Shown here piece by piece: positions 23,245 to 33,014 of a stretch of 64,000 nt of DNA. Under the pieces are notes generated by a model, which saw nothing but the letters and a program-made list of their open reading frames with translations, was not told the DNA's origin and made no database searches. This DNA is from Diphasiastrum complanatum (Eukaryota > Streptophyta > Lycopodiopsida > Lycopodiales > Lycopodiaceae): NCBI GenBank assembly GCA_029204225.1, contig CM055098.1:25959473-26023472 (forward strand), given 5' to 3'. Every line of letters starts with the position of its first letter. The first letter of the stretch is position 1. A program made the position numbers and the translations under genes.

Positions 23245-24259
23245 CACTAATCTTACTCTCACTCTCAGTTTTCTTGTTTTCATTCACAAAGAAAAAAGAG
23301 ATTCAAACCAATAATGCTTAACTCAAAAATTATGCTTCGCAAATTGGTTGTTACAAAAATTTCATACATTTGGCATAACCATGATTTACCCAACAAATTT
23401 GCCATGCATGGCAAAGTAGAGAAATCCGATTATGCAATATTGCTATGCATGGCACAATAATTTTAAAATAATAATAATAATATGCATGCCACTTCCACAC
23501 CCTACATTGACTGAATTTTTAGACAGGTTCTTTTTGGTACACTTGAATTTTAAAAACTTTTGCCACCATAAAATACTTAGGTTTTGGATATTATATGTGA
23601 AGATGGCAGTGTCATGCCATAGTTGCCATGCTCATAGCCATGTGATAGCCACACAAAGCAAAATGCTTGTGCAAGCCATCATTTATTGTTTGGGTGGCTA
23701 TGAGCCATGCAAGTGGTGGTTATTTTGCTCTTGTGATGACAAAATAACACCAATGACAATTGCATAAAAAGATAAGTGGTGTGCCCATAAAAGTCTCTAA
23801 AATCTAATGAGTACTTATGAGAGGATGTTGATCACTTTATGCTCATTACCAAAAGAGATGCCAAGGAAGTGAAATAGGTACTCGGTCTAGGAGTCACTAG
23901 GGTAAGATTTGATCAGTTTGTGTATGGAATGGGGAGAGAGAGATCTTGGAGCCCATGGACTCCGGAATGTGCTTTCCTAATCATTCATATGGATGTTCTT
24001 AAATATTGCACATAATTGTGCTAGTTAGAGATGGAAAACAAATTCCAATATCGTGGACATCTCTTTACGAAACTAATTTACTCGCTCTTTCAAATTTAGT
24101 ATCATAACTACTCTATTCAGCCTATGGTGAAGTCCTGAATAACTACTTACTGTTTCGAATTCTACCCAATCTCTCAGCTCTCTATCATCCTCGCCCTGAT
24201 ACTTTGAGCATGTATGATTACTAATTTGTGTGAAATTTTAATGTAAAAGGAGACAAGAG
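23242..24259. other. Non-coding, AT-rich
   Basis: Several ATGC-rich short motifs ('atgccatgcatggc'-like around 23,400-23,460) recur. The only frame of note (23,432-23,767) is Cys/His-rich with no family resemblance, and I do not call it. Confidence 0.35.
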
Positions 24260-24353
24260 TGCGGAAACATAAATTCATCTCAAATATTTAATTGCACGTA
24301 TTGTTGTGAGTGGAGATCTCTCATAGACATACCCACCTTGCATTTTACATCTT

Positions 24354-24490
24354 CATGCATCCAGATTCCACGCTCACCCACCTTATCCTTTCCACAAGCA
24401 CTAGTGCCGGCCATCCTGTACACGTGCAGCTGCATGTGCATGCACATCTTCAACTCGATCCATCGCTTGTTCGTCATACACCACTATAAA
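24354..24490 (+). promoter_or_regulatory. Storage-gene promoter: RY, G-box/ABRE and TATA
   Basis: Upstream of the 2S albumin are CATGCAT (24,354-24,360), a perfect RY palindrome TGCATGCA (24,437-24,444), a CACGTG core in ACACGTGC (24,420-24,427) and TATAAA (24,485-24,490), which is 127 bp before the ATG. In angiosperms, RY elements bind ABI3/FUS3/LEC2-type B3 factors and ABRE/G-boxes bind bZIP factors, and the pair drives embryo storage genes. The close spacing here (about 12 bp between G-box and RY) fits that composite. Function is inferred from motifs only. Confidence 0.7.
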
Positions 24491-24616
24491 GTATGAATTC
24501 CATCACCCTATGCATCCATGCGTTCTCTTGTTTTTGGTCTGTTCCATCTGAACCTCGATCCGACGTAGATGTAAATTCTCCTTTGAAGTTTTTTGACAGT
24601 GTCGCCGCAGCAGATC

Positions 24617-25222
24617 ATGGGTTCTCTGGCAATAGCAACAACAGTTGTAGCTGTCTTGCTGGTTCAGATGGTTGTGGGTTTTCATGTAGATTTGGATTTC
24701 GAGCTTAATCCACAGCAAAGATGCAGGGATGTGGATCTTCAGCCTTGCTACAGGGCTGCGGAACGTGACGAGCATCCTTCGGCTGAATGCTGTCGGAGGC
24801 TAGAACAGGTCGGTGACGATGAATGCAGATGCGAAGCGTTAGTGCGCGACAGGCGGCTGGGAGATGAGAAGTACAGGTCAACAGCCATGCAATTACCAGA
24901 AAGATGCGGACTTAGGCCTCCCCACGGACGAGAATGCGAAAGACGCTCGGAATCAGTAGTGGCGGATGTTTTTTTTCAAGTAGGGGAAGATAAGGCACAT
25001 CGTCGCCGTTGTGAACGAGTATCATTGCAGCCATGCTATGAAGCAGTGGAGCAACGTAGGCAGCCCTCTCAGGAATGCTGCAACAAACTTGAGCGTATTC
25101 CGCGAGAATGCCTGTACGAGGCTCTTGAGCAGGAGCAACGTCTTCGACAACACCGCCAGCAGGCTCTCCGTCTGCCACAACAATGTGGGCTATCCCTGAT
25201 GAACGTAGAAGCAGCGTACTGA
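24617..25222 (+). CDS. Tandem two-domain 2S albumin storage protein precursor
   Basis: 2S albumins are disulfide-bonded storage proteins of protein-storage vacuoles. From the ATG at 24,617 the product is 201 residues with no intron. Residues 4-21 are a hydrophobic signal peptide. Domain 1 has the eight-Cys pattern C36, C44, C58C59, C70xC72, C97, C107, with CRCEAL and LPERCGL signatures. Domain 2 repeats it: C132, C140, C154C155, C165, C190. It has Tyr at the CxC second position (167) and no final Cys. In 2S albumins these two missing cysteines pair with each other (C6-C8), so a whole disulfide is gone. C1-C2 spacing (eight positions) is shorter than usual. The residues between the domains (about 108-130) may be processed, as in castor two-albumin precursors. 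It is Arg/Gln/Glu-rich. The frame is intact with a good promoter, so it is probably functional. Amylase-inhibitor or other prolamin-superfamily members are less likely. Confidence 0.85.
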   Translation: MGSLAIATTVVAVLLVQMVVGFHVDLDFELNPQQRCRDVDLQPCYRAAERDEHPSAECCRRLEQVGDDECRCEALVRDRRLGDEKYRSTAMQLPERCGLRPPHGRECERRSESVVADVFFQVGEDKAHRRRCERVSLQPCYEAVEQRRQPSQECCNKLERIPRECLYEALEQEQRLRQHRQQALRLPQQCGLSLMNVEAAY

Positions 25223-26062
25223 TGCTACGCAACGATATATATATTCGATGCTGATAAGATCCGAGTGTAGAAAGGAGCCTCGTTCTTTTCAGGATACGTA
25301 GTTAAGAGAGAAGCCTACTTTCTTTTCAGTATAAAGAATTTTGATTTTCTCGATATCACATGAGATCTAGTAGTTTCTAAGACAAATCATATCGAGCCAG
25401 ATGTATTGATCCAAGGATAAAAAGTAAAGCGAATTAGATTCTCTCTTCACCCTGATCTACCGTCGTTTAGAGTGAGCTATTCAGTATCTCTTAACAAGCT
25501 AAAGATAAAAAGTAAAGAGAACAACTCTCTTCATCACCCTGATCTACCGTGTTCGTGTTCGTTTAGAATGAGCTATTTCAGTATCTCTTAACAAGCATAC
25601 AAGAAAAATATCATGACATGTTTCTCCATTGGAAAATTGTAAAATTTCCTAGTTAGACACTATTTTCCTAGTTAGAAAATGAACATTGAAATTCTTAGAT
25701 ACATTTGCACAATCTCTATAGAAAAAATGTATGTGTCTTGAACTTAATCCAAACAAAAAAGTTAATTTTCTAGATACTTTTTGAATTATGAATTAAAAAA
25801 TATTCTTATGTATTATAAAGTCGTGCCTTTGTCACTTGATATAGCTCAAAATTTATGCAATATATCAATCGAGTTAGACTTTGGCATGTATTACATGAGG
25901 AGGTTCATAGAGTGATCTAATTCAAGGAATGTCGAGCTACTTTCCAGCTTCAAATCATTCAAAGTTGATCCATGTCACCCAAATAGCTCAAATATAATGC
26001 CCAACCATCGATTTTCCATGTCCGCCCAATTTTCTATTCTATGTCATTTCTTTTTTTTTTGA
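25223..26062. other. 3' flank of the 2S albumin gene with a local duplication
   Basis: The 3' UTR probably lies in the first 150 bases; no canonical AATAAA is visible, though GTATAAAG occurs near 25,340. A direct duplication with an offset of about 88 bases (25,416-25,499 and 25,504-25,597) repeats 'gataaaaagtaaag..cctgatctaccgt..agtatctcttaacaagc'. I see no further gene. Confidence 0.5.
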
Positions 26063-26590
26063 CATTTTCAAAAACTGGTAACTTCTTCAATACTTAACGA
26101 AATGAGAAAAAAATTATATCTCCAGAAAGTCTTTCAATGCTTTACAACCTTAGTTATTCAAATGGAATTATAGAGAACATAATGTTGGGCGAAAAATGAA
26201 TCAAACAGGGCAAAAAAATAAAAAGATCTGTAAGTTTCTGGTTCTGACAAGTTTACAAAGTTTTGTGGCCAACTTCAAAAATTTGTAACTTGCTCAACAC
26301 TGAACGGAATCCAAAAACTTTAAATGAATAAAAAGCCCTTTCAATGCTCTAAAATCCTAGCTGTTCAAATCGAATTACAAAGAATAGAAAGATGGGCGGA
26401 AATTGAATAAAACAGAATAAAAAATAGAATTTCTGATTTTTGACAAGTTTGCAGAATTTTTTTGCCAACTTCAAAAATTTGTAACTTGCAATGTTCTACA
26501 AGTGTATTTATTCAGATTGAATTACAGAGGACTTAAAATTGGGTGGAAATTGAATAAAAAATAATAAAAAAATAAAAAGAAACCCCACTC
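26063..26590. repeat. Diverged tandem repeat, unit about 200 bp, 2.6 copies
   Basis: Units start near 26,063, 26,271 and 26,467 with 'ttcaaaaa.t.gtaactt' and share 'ctttcaatgctyta', 'gaattacaaagaa' and 'gggcggaaattgaat' blocks. Divergence is high, perhaps 25-30% by eye, so it is an old array. I see no coding potential. Confidence 0.65.
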
Positions 26591-26752
26591 ATTTTTTGAG
26601 CGTTTTTGGACATAACTCTCACAAATCACATCCATAATGCAAAGCTAACCCTAGCATGCCAAGACCAAAATGACTAAATGCAATCTAACCATTAACACTA
26701 CTCCATTAACACTACGATCCACTAACACTACTTCAGTGAAGGAAAAACTTAC

Positions 26753-26785
<33 letters not shown>

Positions 26786-27130
26786 CCCCACAAAAAGTAT
26801 AATAAAGATAAATCCCAACAACTAGCAAATCCAACAATTGATAAATCCAAAGAAAGTATGAGAGATGGAGGAGGTAGAAAGAAGAGCAAGGACATTTCCT
26901 GAGGAGGGCCTTGGCCTATTGGCCTATTTCTACCTCCCTAACTATTCAAACTTAAAAAAGAGTGAGAACCTATTCAAAATTGGAGGGTCCCAACTTTATT
27001 CACTAACTTGACATTTAGGCCCTACGACATTAAAAGTCCCACAAAAAGGCTTAAAGTCCTTTTATTACCTTTCTAATTATCAAATAACTATGTGATCATT
27101 GGGTTGGACTTACACACACAGTTTGCCAAA
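26591..27130. other. Non-coding
   Basis: A short CT/CA-rich tract lies at 26,754-26,789 and a triplicated 'attaacactac' motif at about 26,691-26,730. I see no gene. Confidence 0.4.
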
Positions 27131-27138
27131 TCCCTCAC

Positions 27139-27476
27139 TTATTTACTTGGGTTAGGGTTGTCTCCAGGTCCGCAAACTCTCCAACAGACGCTCGAATCCG
27201 ACAACCCGTACTTAATTTGCAAGTTCAAAAGTAACAAACAAGTTCGCAACTTTGACATTTGTCCACCCTCGTCCAAAGGAGTGGATGCTAAGCCACACAC
27301 TATCTCTTCTTCCCTTGTCAATGTGGCCTCGAGTGGGTTCATGAAGAATGCATCAATCATGTCATCCATGTACTCTCCCTCGTGATCATGCATTGTGAAT
27401 GGCACATTCTCGTGTACTATGTGTCTCCTCGGGACATCTCTTCGTGCAAGTCCACAGGTGGTGTATGCGAGGAAAG
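27139..27476 (-). pseudogene. Fragment of a second CACTA family transposase
   Basis: On the minus strand this reads LSSHTPPVDLHEEMSRGDT, then, after a shift, MHDHEGEYMDDMIDAFFMNP, GLASTPLDEGGQMSKL and LLLLNLQIKYG. It is about 85-90% identical by eye to 56,868-57,140 on the plus strand, where the same block precedes a TNP2 core. The fragment stops inside the LLLLNLQ block and abuts a copia reverse-transcriptase fragment at about 27,476. Confidence 0.7.
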
Positions 27477-27836
27477 TGCAGTCTTCTCATCCACAATATA
27501 GATTTTCATATCATGAGCCATTGCATAAGCGAATAACAAACAAATTGATGTATGTTTGACTACCGGTGAAAAAGTATTAGTGTAGTCAATTTCATACTTC
27601 TGTGAAAATCCTTTAACAACCAACCTTGCTTTGTATCTGATGTTTTCTCCATTAGGACCTGTTATGATCTTGTAGATCCACTTGCATTTGACTAGTTTTC
27701 TTCCATCAGGAATAGGTGCAAGTGTCCATACATTGTTCTGATACATGGATGACATTTCATCCTCCATTGCTTAAATCGAACGATCTTTATCTGGTCCATC
27801 AATAGCTTCCAAATGTTTGAGATTCGTTAGAGAAAC
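27477..27836 (-). pseudogene. Copia element C: N-terminal reverse transcriptase
   Basis: On the minus strand this gives MSSMYQNNVWTLAPIPDGRK, then CKWIYKI, then YKARLVVKGFSQKYEIDYTN and FSPVVKH, the usual start of the Ty1/copia reverse transcriptase. It breaks off at MKIYIVDEKTA, just before the expected FLHG..EE.IY block, where CACTA sequence begins. On the other side it is interrupted at 27,836 by LTR element A. The preceding part of the same polyprotein continues at 33,015 beyond A. Confidence 0.85.
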
Positions 27837-28527
27837 TATGAAAAATTGCCTACATTGGCAAATCTAGCCATGTAGAATATTGTACATTTTGTCAATATTG
27901 TTTGTTGGTTACTTGAATGGCCAAAGTGTCACTTGTACATACACACCTAAAGTAGGTTACCACGAGTCAAGAGGAGTGGTTGTGTCTATTTGGTAGTGAT
28001 TCCTACTTTGTAGGATCTAGACCATGATTTATGATGAGATTTGTACCTACCATGCACCTACCAAGCATGACTCCTGGATCTAGGCTAGGGTTTTCACATT
28101 AGGGCAAGAAAGTGAAGTCTACTTCCTTATTCCATGCTGGATTTTCACCAAAATTTGCAAAGGAAGTGTGTTTTACTATGTATTCCCATTCTCCATAGTG
28201 AGAAGATAGAAATTTTTTGGAGTGTCTAGGAGAAACTCGAGTTTCCTCTCATTGTATGGTGATTACTCTTGATTTCCAATGAAACCCAGCTTTGACACTT
28301 TGTAAACACTATCTACAGGCCGTACTACAGCCTTATTTCCACACGTGTGGAGTTGGATTATACTATTTGATCAATGCTTTGATTGTCTCTATTTGTTTCC
28401 TATCAAGATGCTAAACTAGATCTTGTTTTCTGATGACTAGCTTTTGATAGATTGTTTCACAAGCATACAATCACCTACTGGATCATTCAAAGATCCATTC
28501 ATGGTCCTTAGTACTGTACTTTTCACA
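27837..28527 (+). repeat. Element A 5' LTR
   Basis: 691 bp. It begins TATGAAAAATTGCC (ancestral TG mutated to TA) and ends TTTCACA. A CACACGTGTGGAG palindrome is present near 28,342 and in the 3' LTR. Confidence 0.93.
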
Positions 28528-28539
28528 TGGTATCAGAGC
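28528..28539 (+). other. Primer binding site (initiator tRNA-Met)
   Basis: TGGTATCAGAGC immediately follows the LTR. It is complementary to the 3' end of plant initiator tRNA-Met and is the usual copia primer site. An untranslated leader of about 620 bases without ORFs follows, up to the gag start at 29,158. Confidence 0.95.
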
Positions 28540-29157
28540 CAAGTACAAGGCCATTGATCTGTGTTTGAATCTAATCCAGTTTTAGCAAGTTTTGGTGCAA
28601 AAAGCTAGTATTGGAAGGGCGAGCTGGTATCCAGGTTTTGGTGAGGGGATTTGATCCCAAACTTTTTTAGGATCAAAATTCGTACTGTTCACATGTGTGG
28701 GCATCTTTGAACCAGCATTTAATAACCCATATTCATTGGATCATAGAAAATTCATCTGGTGTCAGTTTGATGTAATTTTTGGTGCAAATCCTAGGATAAG
28801 CTACCAAGATCACTTGGCATTGATTAGTTTTGAATTTGTTTCATGGAAACTAATTAATCTAGGCTGATTTCAGACCTTCTTAAAGTGGAAACCAGGTCTT
28901 GAAAGTACATTAAAATGAATGAGAGAGATAGAGTCAGTTTTTGTCCAAGAATAGCCAAGATTGGCAAGATTTGCTTGAGTGTAGTTTTCATCTCATCTTA
29001 TCTTCATTCCAGCTTTGTGAGAGTGATAGAACTGTGATTACAAATCCATCTGTTGGATTAGAAGTCAACATTTGAGTGAAACACTGCAAGTTAGAAACCT
29101 TTGTGAGTTTCAGGTCCAAACAAATCTATATCTTGTGTGTAGAATCTTGCTAGTAAG

Positions 29158-29900
29158 ATGGGATCAGTGGGAGCCTACCTTCTAGAAACTAGTGAGAGGT
29201 TAAATTCTACCAATTATGCTATTTGGAAAGTGAGGATGGAGTCACTAATGGTGCTCCAGGATCTTTATGAGTTTCTAATAGATGATGAAGATGAACCTCT
29301 AGGTGCACAGGAATTAGTGAGATACAAGAAGAGGTCTAGGCTTGCACTTCACTGTATTAAGATTATATGTAAGCAATGATCTTTTAAGGGAAGTATCATC
29401 ATGTAAGAGTGCTAAAGAGGTTTGTGAATCTTTAAAATCTATCTATGAGTCTAGTAACACTTCGAGGGTTCTCATGCTTAGGAATCAGATTCTACAAAGC
29501 ATGAAGAGGAGTGATGAGAGTGCACAAGAGTATGTGCTAAGAATCAAGTCTCTCAATAGGGAGTTAGCTTCCATTGGAGATAAGATTCAAGATAGTGAGC
29601 TTGTTCAAATTGTCCTCAATGGTCTAGGGAGTGGCTTTACAAATTTGGTCCAAAGCTTTGCAATACTATAGAAAAGCTACACAGTGTATTAGTAGCTGAA
29701 GAGTGTAGGATGTTGCATACCAATGCAAGAATGAATGCTATTTCTCTGCAGGATGGTGATGAGAAAGCTAATTTCTCATTCAAAAGCAAGAAAAAGACCA
29801 ATGGCAAGAAGAAGCACTTCAAGGAGACCAAGGAGGAGGATGAGGCTTCAAGCTCAAAGGGCAAGATCAAAGACAAGTCCAAGTACAAATGTTTTTTCTG
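29158..29900 (+). pseudogene. Element A gag with zinc knuckle
   Basis: Gag forms the retrotransposon particle. The ATG at 29,158 opens a frame with LNSTNYAIWKVRMESLM, then shifts near 29,360 to LKSIYESSNTSRVLMLRNQI and LNRELASIGD (UBN2-type gag), and shifts again near 29,670. The zinc knuckle CFFCGKK (29,893-29,913) is broken by a TGA exactly where Gly/Arg is expected before HFASEC. A Lys-rich basic stretch precedes it. Confidence 0.85.
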
Positions 29901-29913
29901 TGGAAAGAAATGA

Positions 29914-30340
29914 CATTTTGCATCAGAATGTCTCAAGAAGAAGAAGGCACAAGAGAGAAAACAAAGCAACATTGCACATCAGGAGGAGGAGGAGGATGAA
30001 GAGTCATCCTTGATGGTTTCCAACAAACCACCATCATCCAAGAGCAACACCAATGATTCTTGGTGGATTGATAGTGGGGCAATTTCCCACATGACATATC
30101 AAAAGGACATATTTTCCACCTTACTTTCTTACAATGACTTACATAGATAAATCTATACTGCAAGTAGTCAAGAATGTAAGATAAGTGGAATAGGAACAAT
30201 TCCCTTGTATGTGGGATCATTCAAAAGGATGAATCTTGATAATGTTCTTTATGTTCCTAAGTTAGCCAAGAATTTGCTAGTGTTGACCAGTTAATGGATA
30301 ATGGCCTAGATGTACAATTTAAGCATGGAGTTTGTTCCAT
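29914..30340 (+). pseudogene. Element A protease and start of the pre-integrase region
   Basis: The frame gives an acidic linker, then SWWIDSGAISHMT (about 30,060-30,098), where DSGA is the aspartic-protease active site, and later LDNVLYVPKLAKNLL. It has a TAG at about 30,147 and ends near GVCSIQ at about 30,340. There the frame jumps to the far end of integrase: the whole HHCC zinc finger and catalytic D,D,E core are deleted. Confidence 0.8.
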
Positions 30341-30735
30341 CCAAGGATCTCAAAGTTTTTGGATCCACTTGCTATGTACACCAATCCTTGGATAAGAGAA
30401 GGAAAGATGATGCAACATCCATCAAAGGCATCTTTGTGGGATATGATGAGAATAGAAAGGTTATAGAGTCTTCAATCCCATCACTAGCAAGGTGATAGTG
30501 AGTAGGGATGTTATTTTTTATGAAGGACATGCTTATGATTTGGATGATAATGCAACTAATCATCTTGATGCCAAGGATCATGCTAGGATGGAGGAGGAGC
30601 TTCCAAGTGAAGAAGAACTTGAGGATCCACATCAAGATGCAAGAACTCCAAGAACTCCAAGAAGATCTACAAGGGCAAGATCCGAGCCATTGAGGCTCAC
30701 CTATGATGGTCAAGGTGATCAAAGGGAAGGCTAAT
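30341..30735 (+). pseudogene. Element A integrase C-terminal remnant and linker
   Basis: PSKDLKVFGSTCYVHQSLDK and IKGIFVGYDENRK are the standard C-terminal part of copia integrase. An Asp/Glu-rich linker with repeated Arg-Thr-Pro and RRSTRAR follows. No catalytic residues remain. Confidence 0.8.
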
Positions 30736-30759
30736 CATCTTTCACATCTTACACCTTTC

Positions 30760-31500
30760 TTACTTCAAAGTTAGATGAGCCAACATTCTACGAAGATGCT
30801 TGTAAGTCTAAAAGTTGGATGGATGCTATGCAAGTAGAGTATGATGCTCTTATTGAGAATCATACTTGGGATCTTGTGGATCTTCCTCAAGGGAAGAAAC
30901 CTCTTGATTGCAAGTGGATGTTTAGATTGAAGTATAATCAAGATGGATCAATAAGCAAGCATAAAGCTAGGCTTGTTGCCAAAGGTTTTTAACAAACCAA
31001 AGGCATTGATTATGATGAGACTTTTGCTCCTGTGGCTAAGCTTGTTACTATCAGGTTGATCATTAGTCTTGCTACAACCTTCAATTGGGAGCTATTCCAA
31101 CTTGGCTTCACAAATGCATTCCTCAATGGTTATTTGGAGGAAGAGATCTACATGAGGCAACCCGAGGGCTTTATCAAGGCAAAGCATGAAGGAAAGGTGT
31201 GTTTTTTGAAGAAGAGCCTTTATGGGCTCAAGCAAGCACCTAGAGCATGGTACTCTAGACTAAACTCTTTTTTCATTTCCATAAATTTTGTACTGAGTGC
31301 CTATGATCCATCATTGTATATAAGTTTTCATGATGACATGATCATTATTCTTGTTTTGTATGTAGATTATCTTGAGCGGTAATGATCTAGATGGAATTAG
31401 AGATGTAAAAATTGCTTTAGCAAAAGAGTTTAAGATGGTAGATCTCGGCCTATTGAGCTTCATTCTTGGAATAGAGGTTATGAAAGGATGTGATTTTAGC
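30760..31500 (+). pseudogene. Element A reverse transcriptase
   Basis: In order: WMDAMQVEYDALIENHTWDL, CKWMFRLKY, KARLVAKGF (then TAA at about 30,989), YDETFAPVAKLVTIR, FTNAFLNGYLEEEIYMRQPE, SLYGLKQAPRAWYSRL, and LYVD at the YVDD catalytic site, where a frameshift gives YVDY. The continuing frame then has LSGND and LGLLSFILGIEVM. The second catalytic Asp survives only across the shift, so no working enzyme is made. Confidence 0.9.
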
Positions 31501-31547
31501 TCATTTGTCAATCTAAATATGCTACATCCATCCTAGATAGATTTGGA

Positions 31548-32369
31548 ATGAAGAATTGTAAAATCATTGAGACACCAATGGAGCAACATGTAAAAGCATC
31601 TATTGGTTGTGATGAAGCATCCTTTGAGGACATCACATTATATAGAAAGCTTATTGGCTCCTTGATCTATTTAACTATAACTAGACCTTATCTTAGTTAT
31701 AGTGTTGGAAATTTAAGCCAATTCATGCAAAGTCCTCTAGTTTCACATTGGAAGATGGCCAAAAGAGTTCTTAGATACATTTCATTCACTAAGAATTTTG
31801 GTATTTTGTATAGTGGAACTAATCTTGGCTTAAGAGCCTATAGTGACTCGGATTCTGCAGGTGACAAAGTGGATAGAAGATCAACAAGTGCCTTTGCCAC
31901 CTTTCTATGTGATGGAGTAGTATCATGGCTTTCCAAAAAGCAAGATACCATCTCCCTATCTTCCACAGAATCCGAATACAAGGCCTTGACATCAACATGC
32001 AAGGAGGTCTTATGGCTCAAAAGGCTATTGGTGGAGCTTTATGTCATGGAGGAGGATATCCCTATCATCTATTGTGACAACCAATCAGCCCAATCACTTG
32101 CAACTAATCCTACATTCCATGCAAGGAGCAAACACATCGAAATTGCTCATCATTTTGTGAGGGAAAAAGTGCAAGCTAAAGAGATCAAGCTCCAACATGT
32201 GCCATCATCAAGTTGCTTGGCTGATTTGTTTACTAAATTTTTACCTAAAGATTCATTTTTCAAGCTTAGATCTTCAATTGGAGTTATTGATAAAAGCATT
32301 GTGATCTCCAAGGCTAGATTTGAGGAGGAGTGTGAAAAATTGCCTACATTGGCAAATCTAGCCATGTAG
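31548..32369 (+). pseudogene. Element A RNase H domain, intact frame
   Basis: This is the longest open frame of the element (273 codons). It includes LYRKLIGSLIYLTITRPYLS, the RNase H AYSDSDSAGD (usual D.DWA), SLSSTESEYKAL, IYCDNQSA and HARSKHIEIAHHFVREKV, all typical of copia. It runs into the 3' LTR and stops at 32,369. The domain should work only as part of the polyprotein, which is broken upstream. Confidence 0.9.
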
Positions 32370-33014
32370 AATATTGTACATTTTGTCAATATTGTCTGTT
32401 GGGTACTTGAATAGCCAAAGTGCCACTTGTACATACACACCTAAAGTAGGTTACCACGAGTCAAGAGGAGTTGTTGTGTCTATTTGGTAGTGATTCCTAC
32501 TTTGTAGGATCTAGACCATGATTTATGATGTACCTACCATGCACCTACCAAGCATGACTCTTGGATCTAGGCTAGGGTTTTCACATTAGGGCAAGAAAGT
32601 GGAGTTTACCTCCTTATTACATGCTGGATTTTCACCTAACTTTGCAAAGGAAGTGTGTTTTACTATGTATTCTCATTCTCCATAGTGAGAAGATAGAAAC
32701 TTTTTGGAGCTTCAAGGAGAAACTTGAGTTTCCTCTCATTGTATGGTGATTACTCTTGATTTCCAATGAAACCCAGCTTTGACACTTTGTAAACACTATC
32801 TACAGGCCGTACTACAGCCTTATTTCCACACGTGTGGAGTTGGATTATACTATTTGATCAATGCTTTGATTGTGTCTACTTGTTTCCTATCAAGCTGCTA
32901 AACTAGATCTTGTTTTCTGATGGCTAGTTTCTGATAGATTGTTTAACAAGCATACAATCACCTTGTGGATCATTCAAAGATCCATTTATGGTCCTTAGTA
33001 CTGTACTTTTCACA
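32331..33014 (+). repeat. Element A 3' LTR
   Basis: 684 bp. It begins TGTGAAAAATTGCC directly after the purine tract GAGGAGGAG (32,322-32,330) and ends TTTTCACA, then the GAAAC duplication. It keeps the terminal TG lost from the 5' copy. Confidence 0.94.

Noticed and set aside
24912-25232. Minus-strand ORF overlapping the 2S albumin
   Set aside because: The plus-strand frame has a signal peptide and conserved Cys spacing; the minus frame is its shadow.
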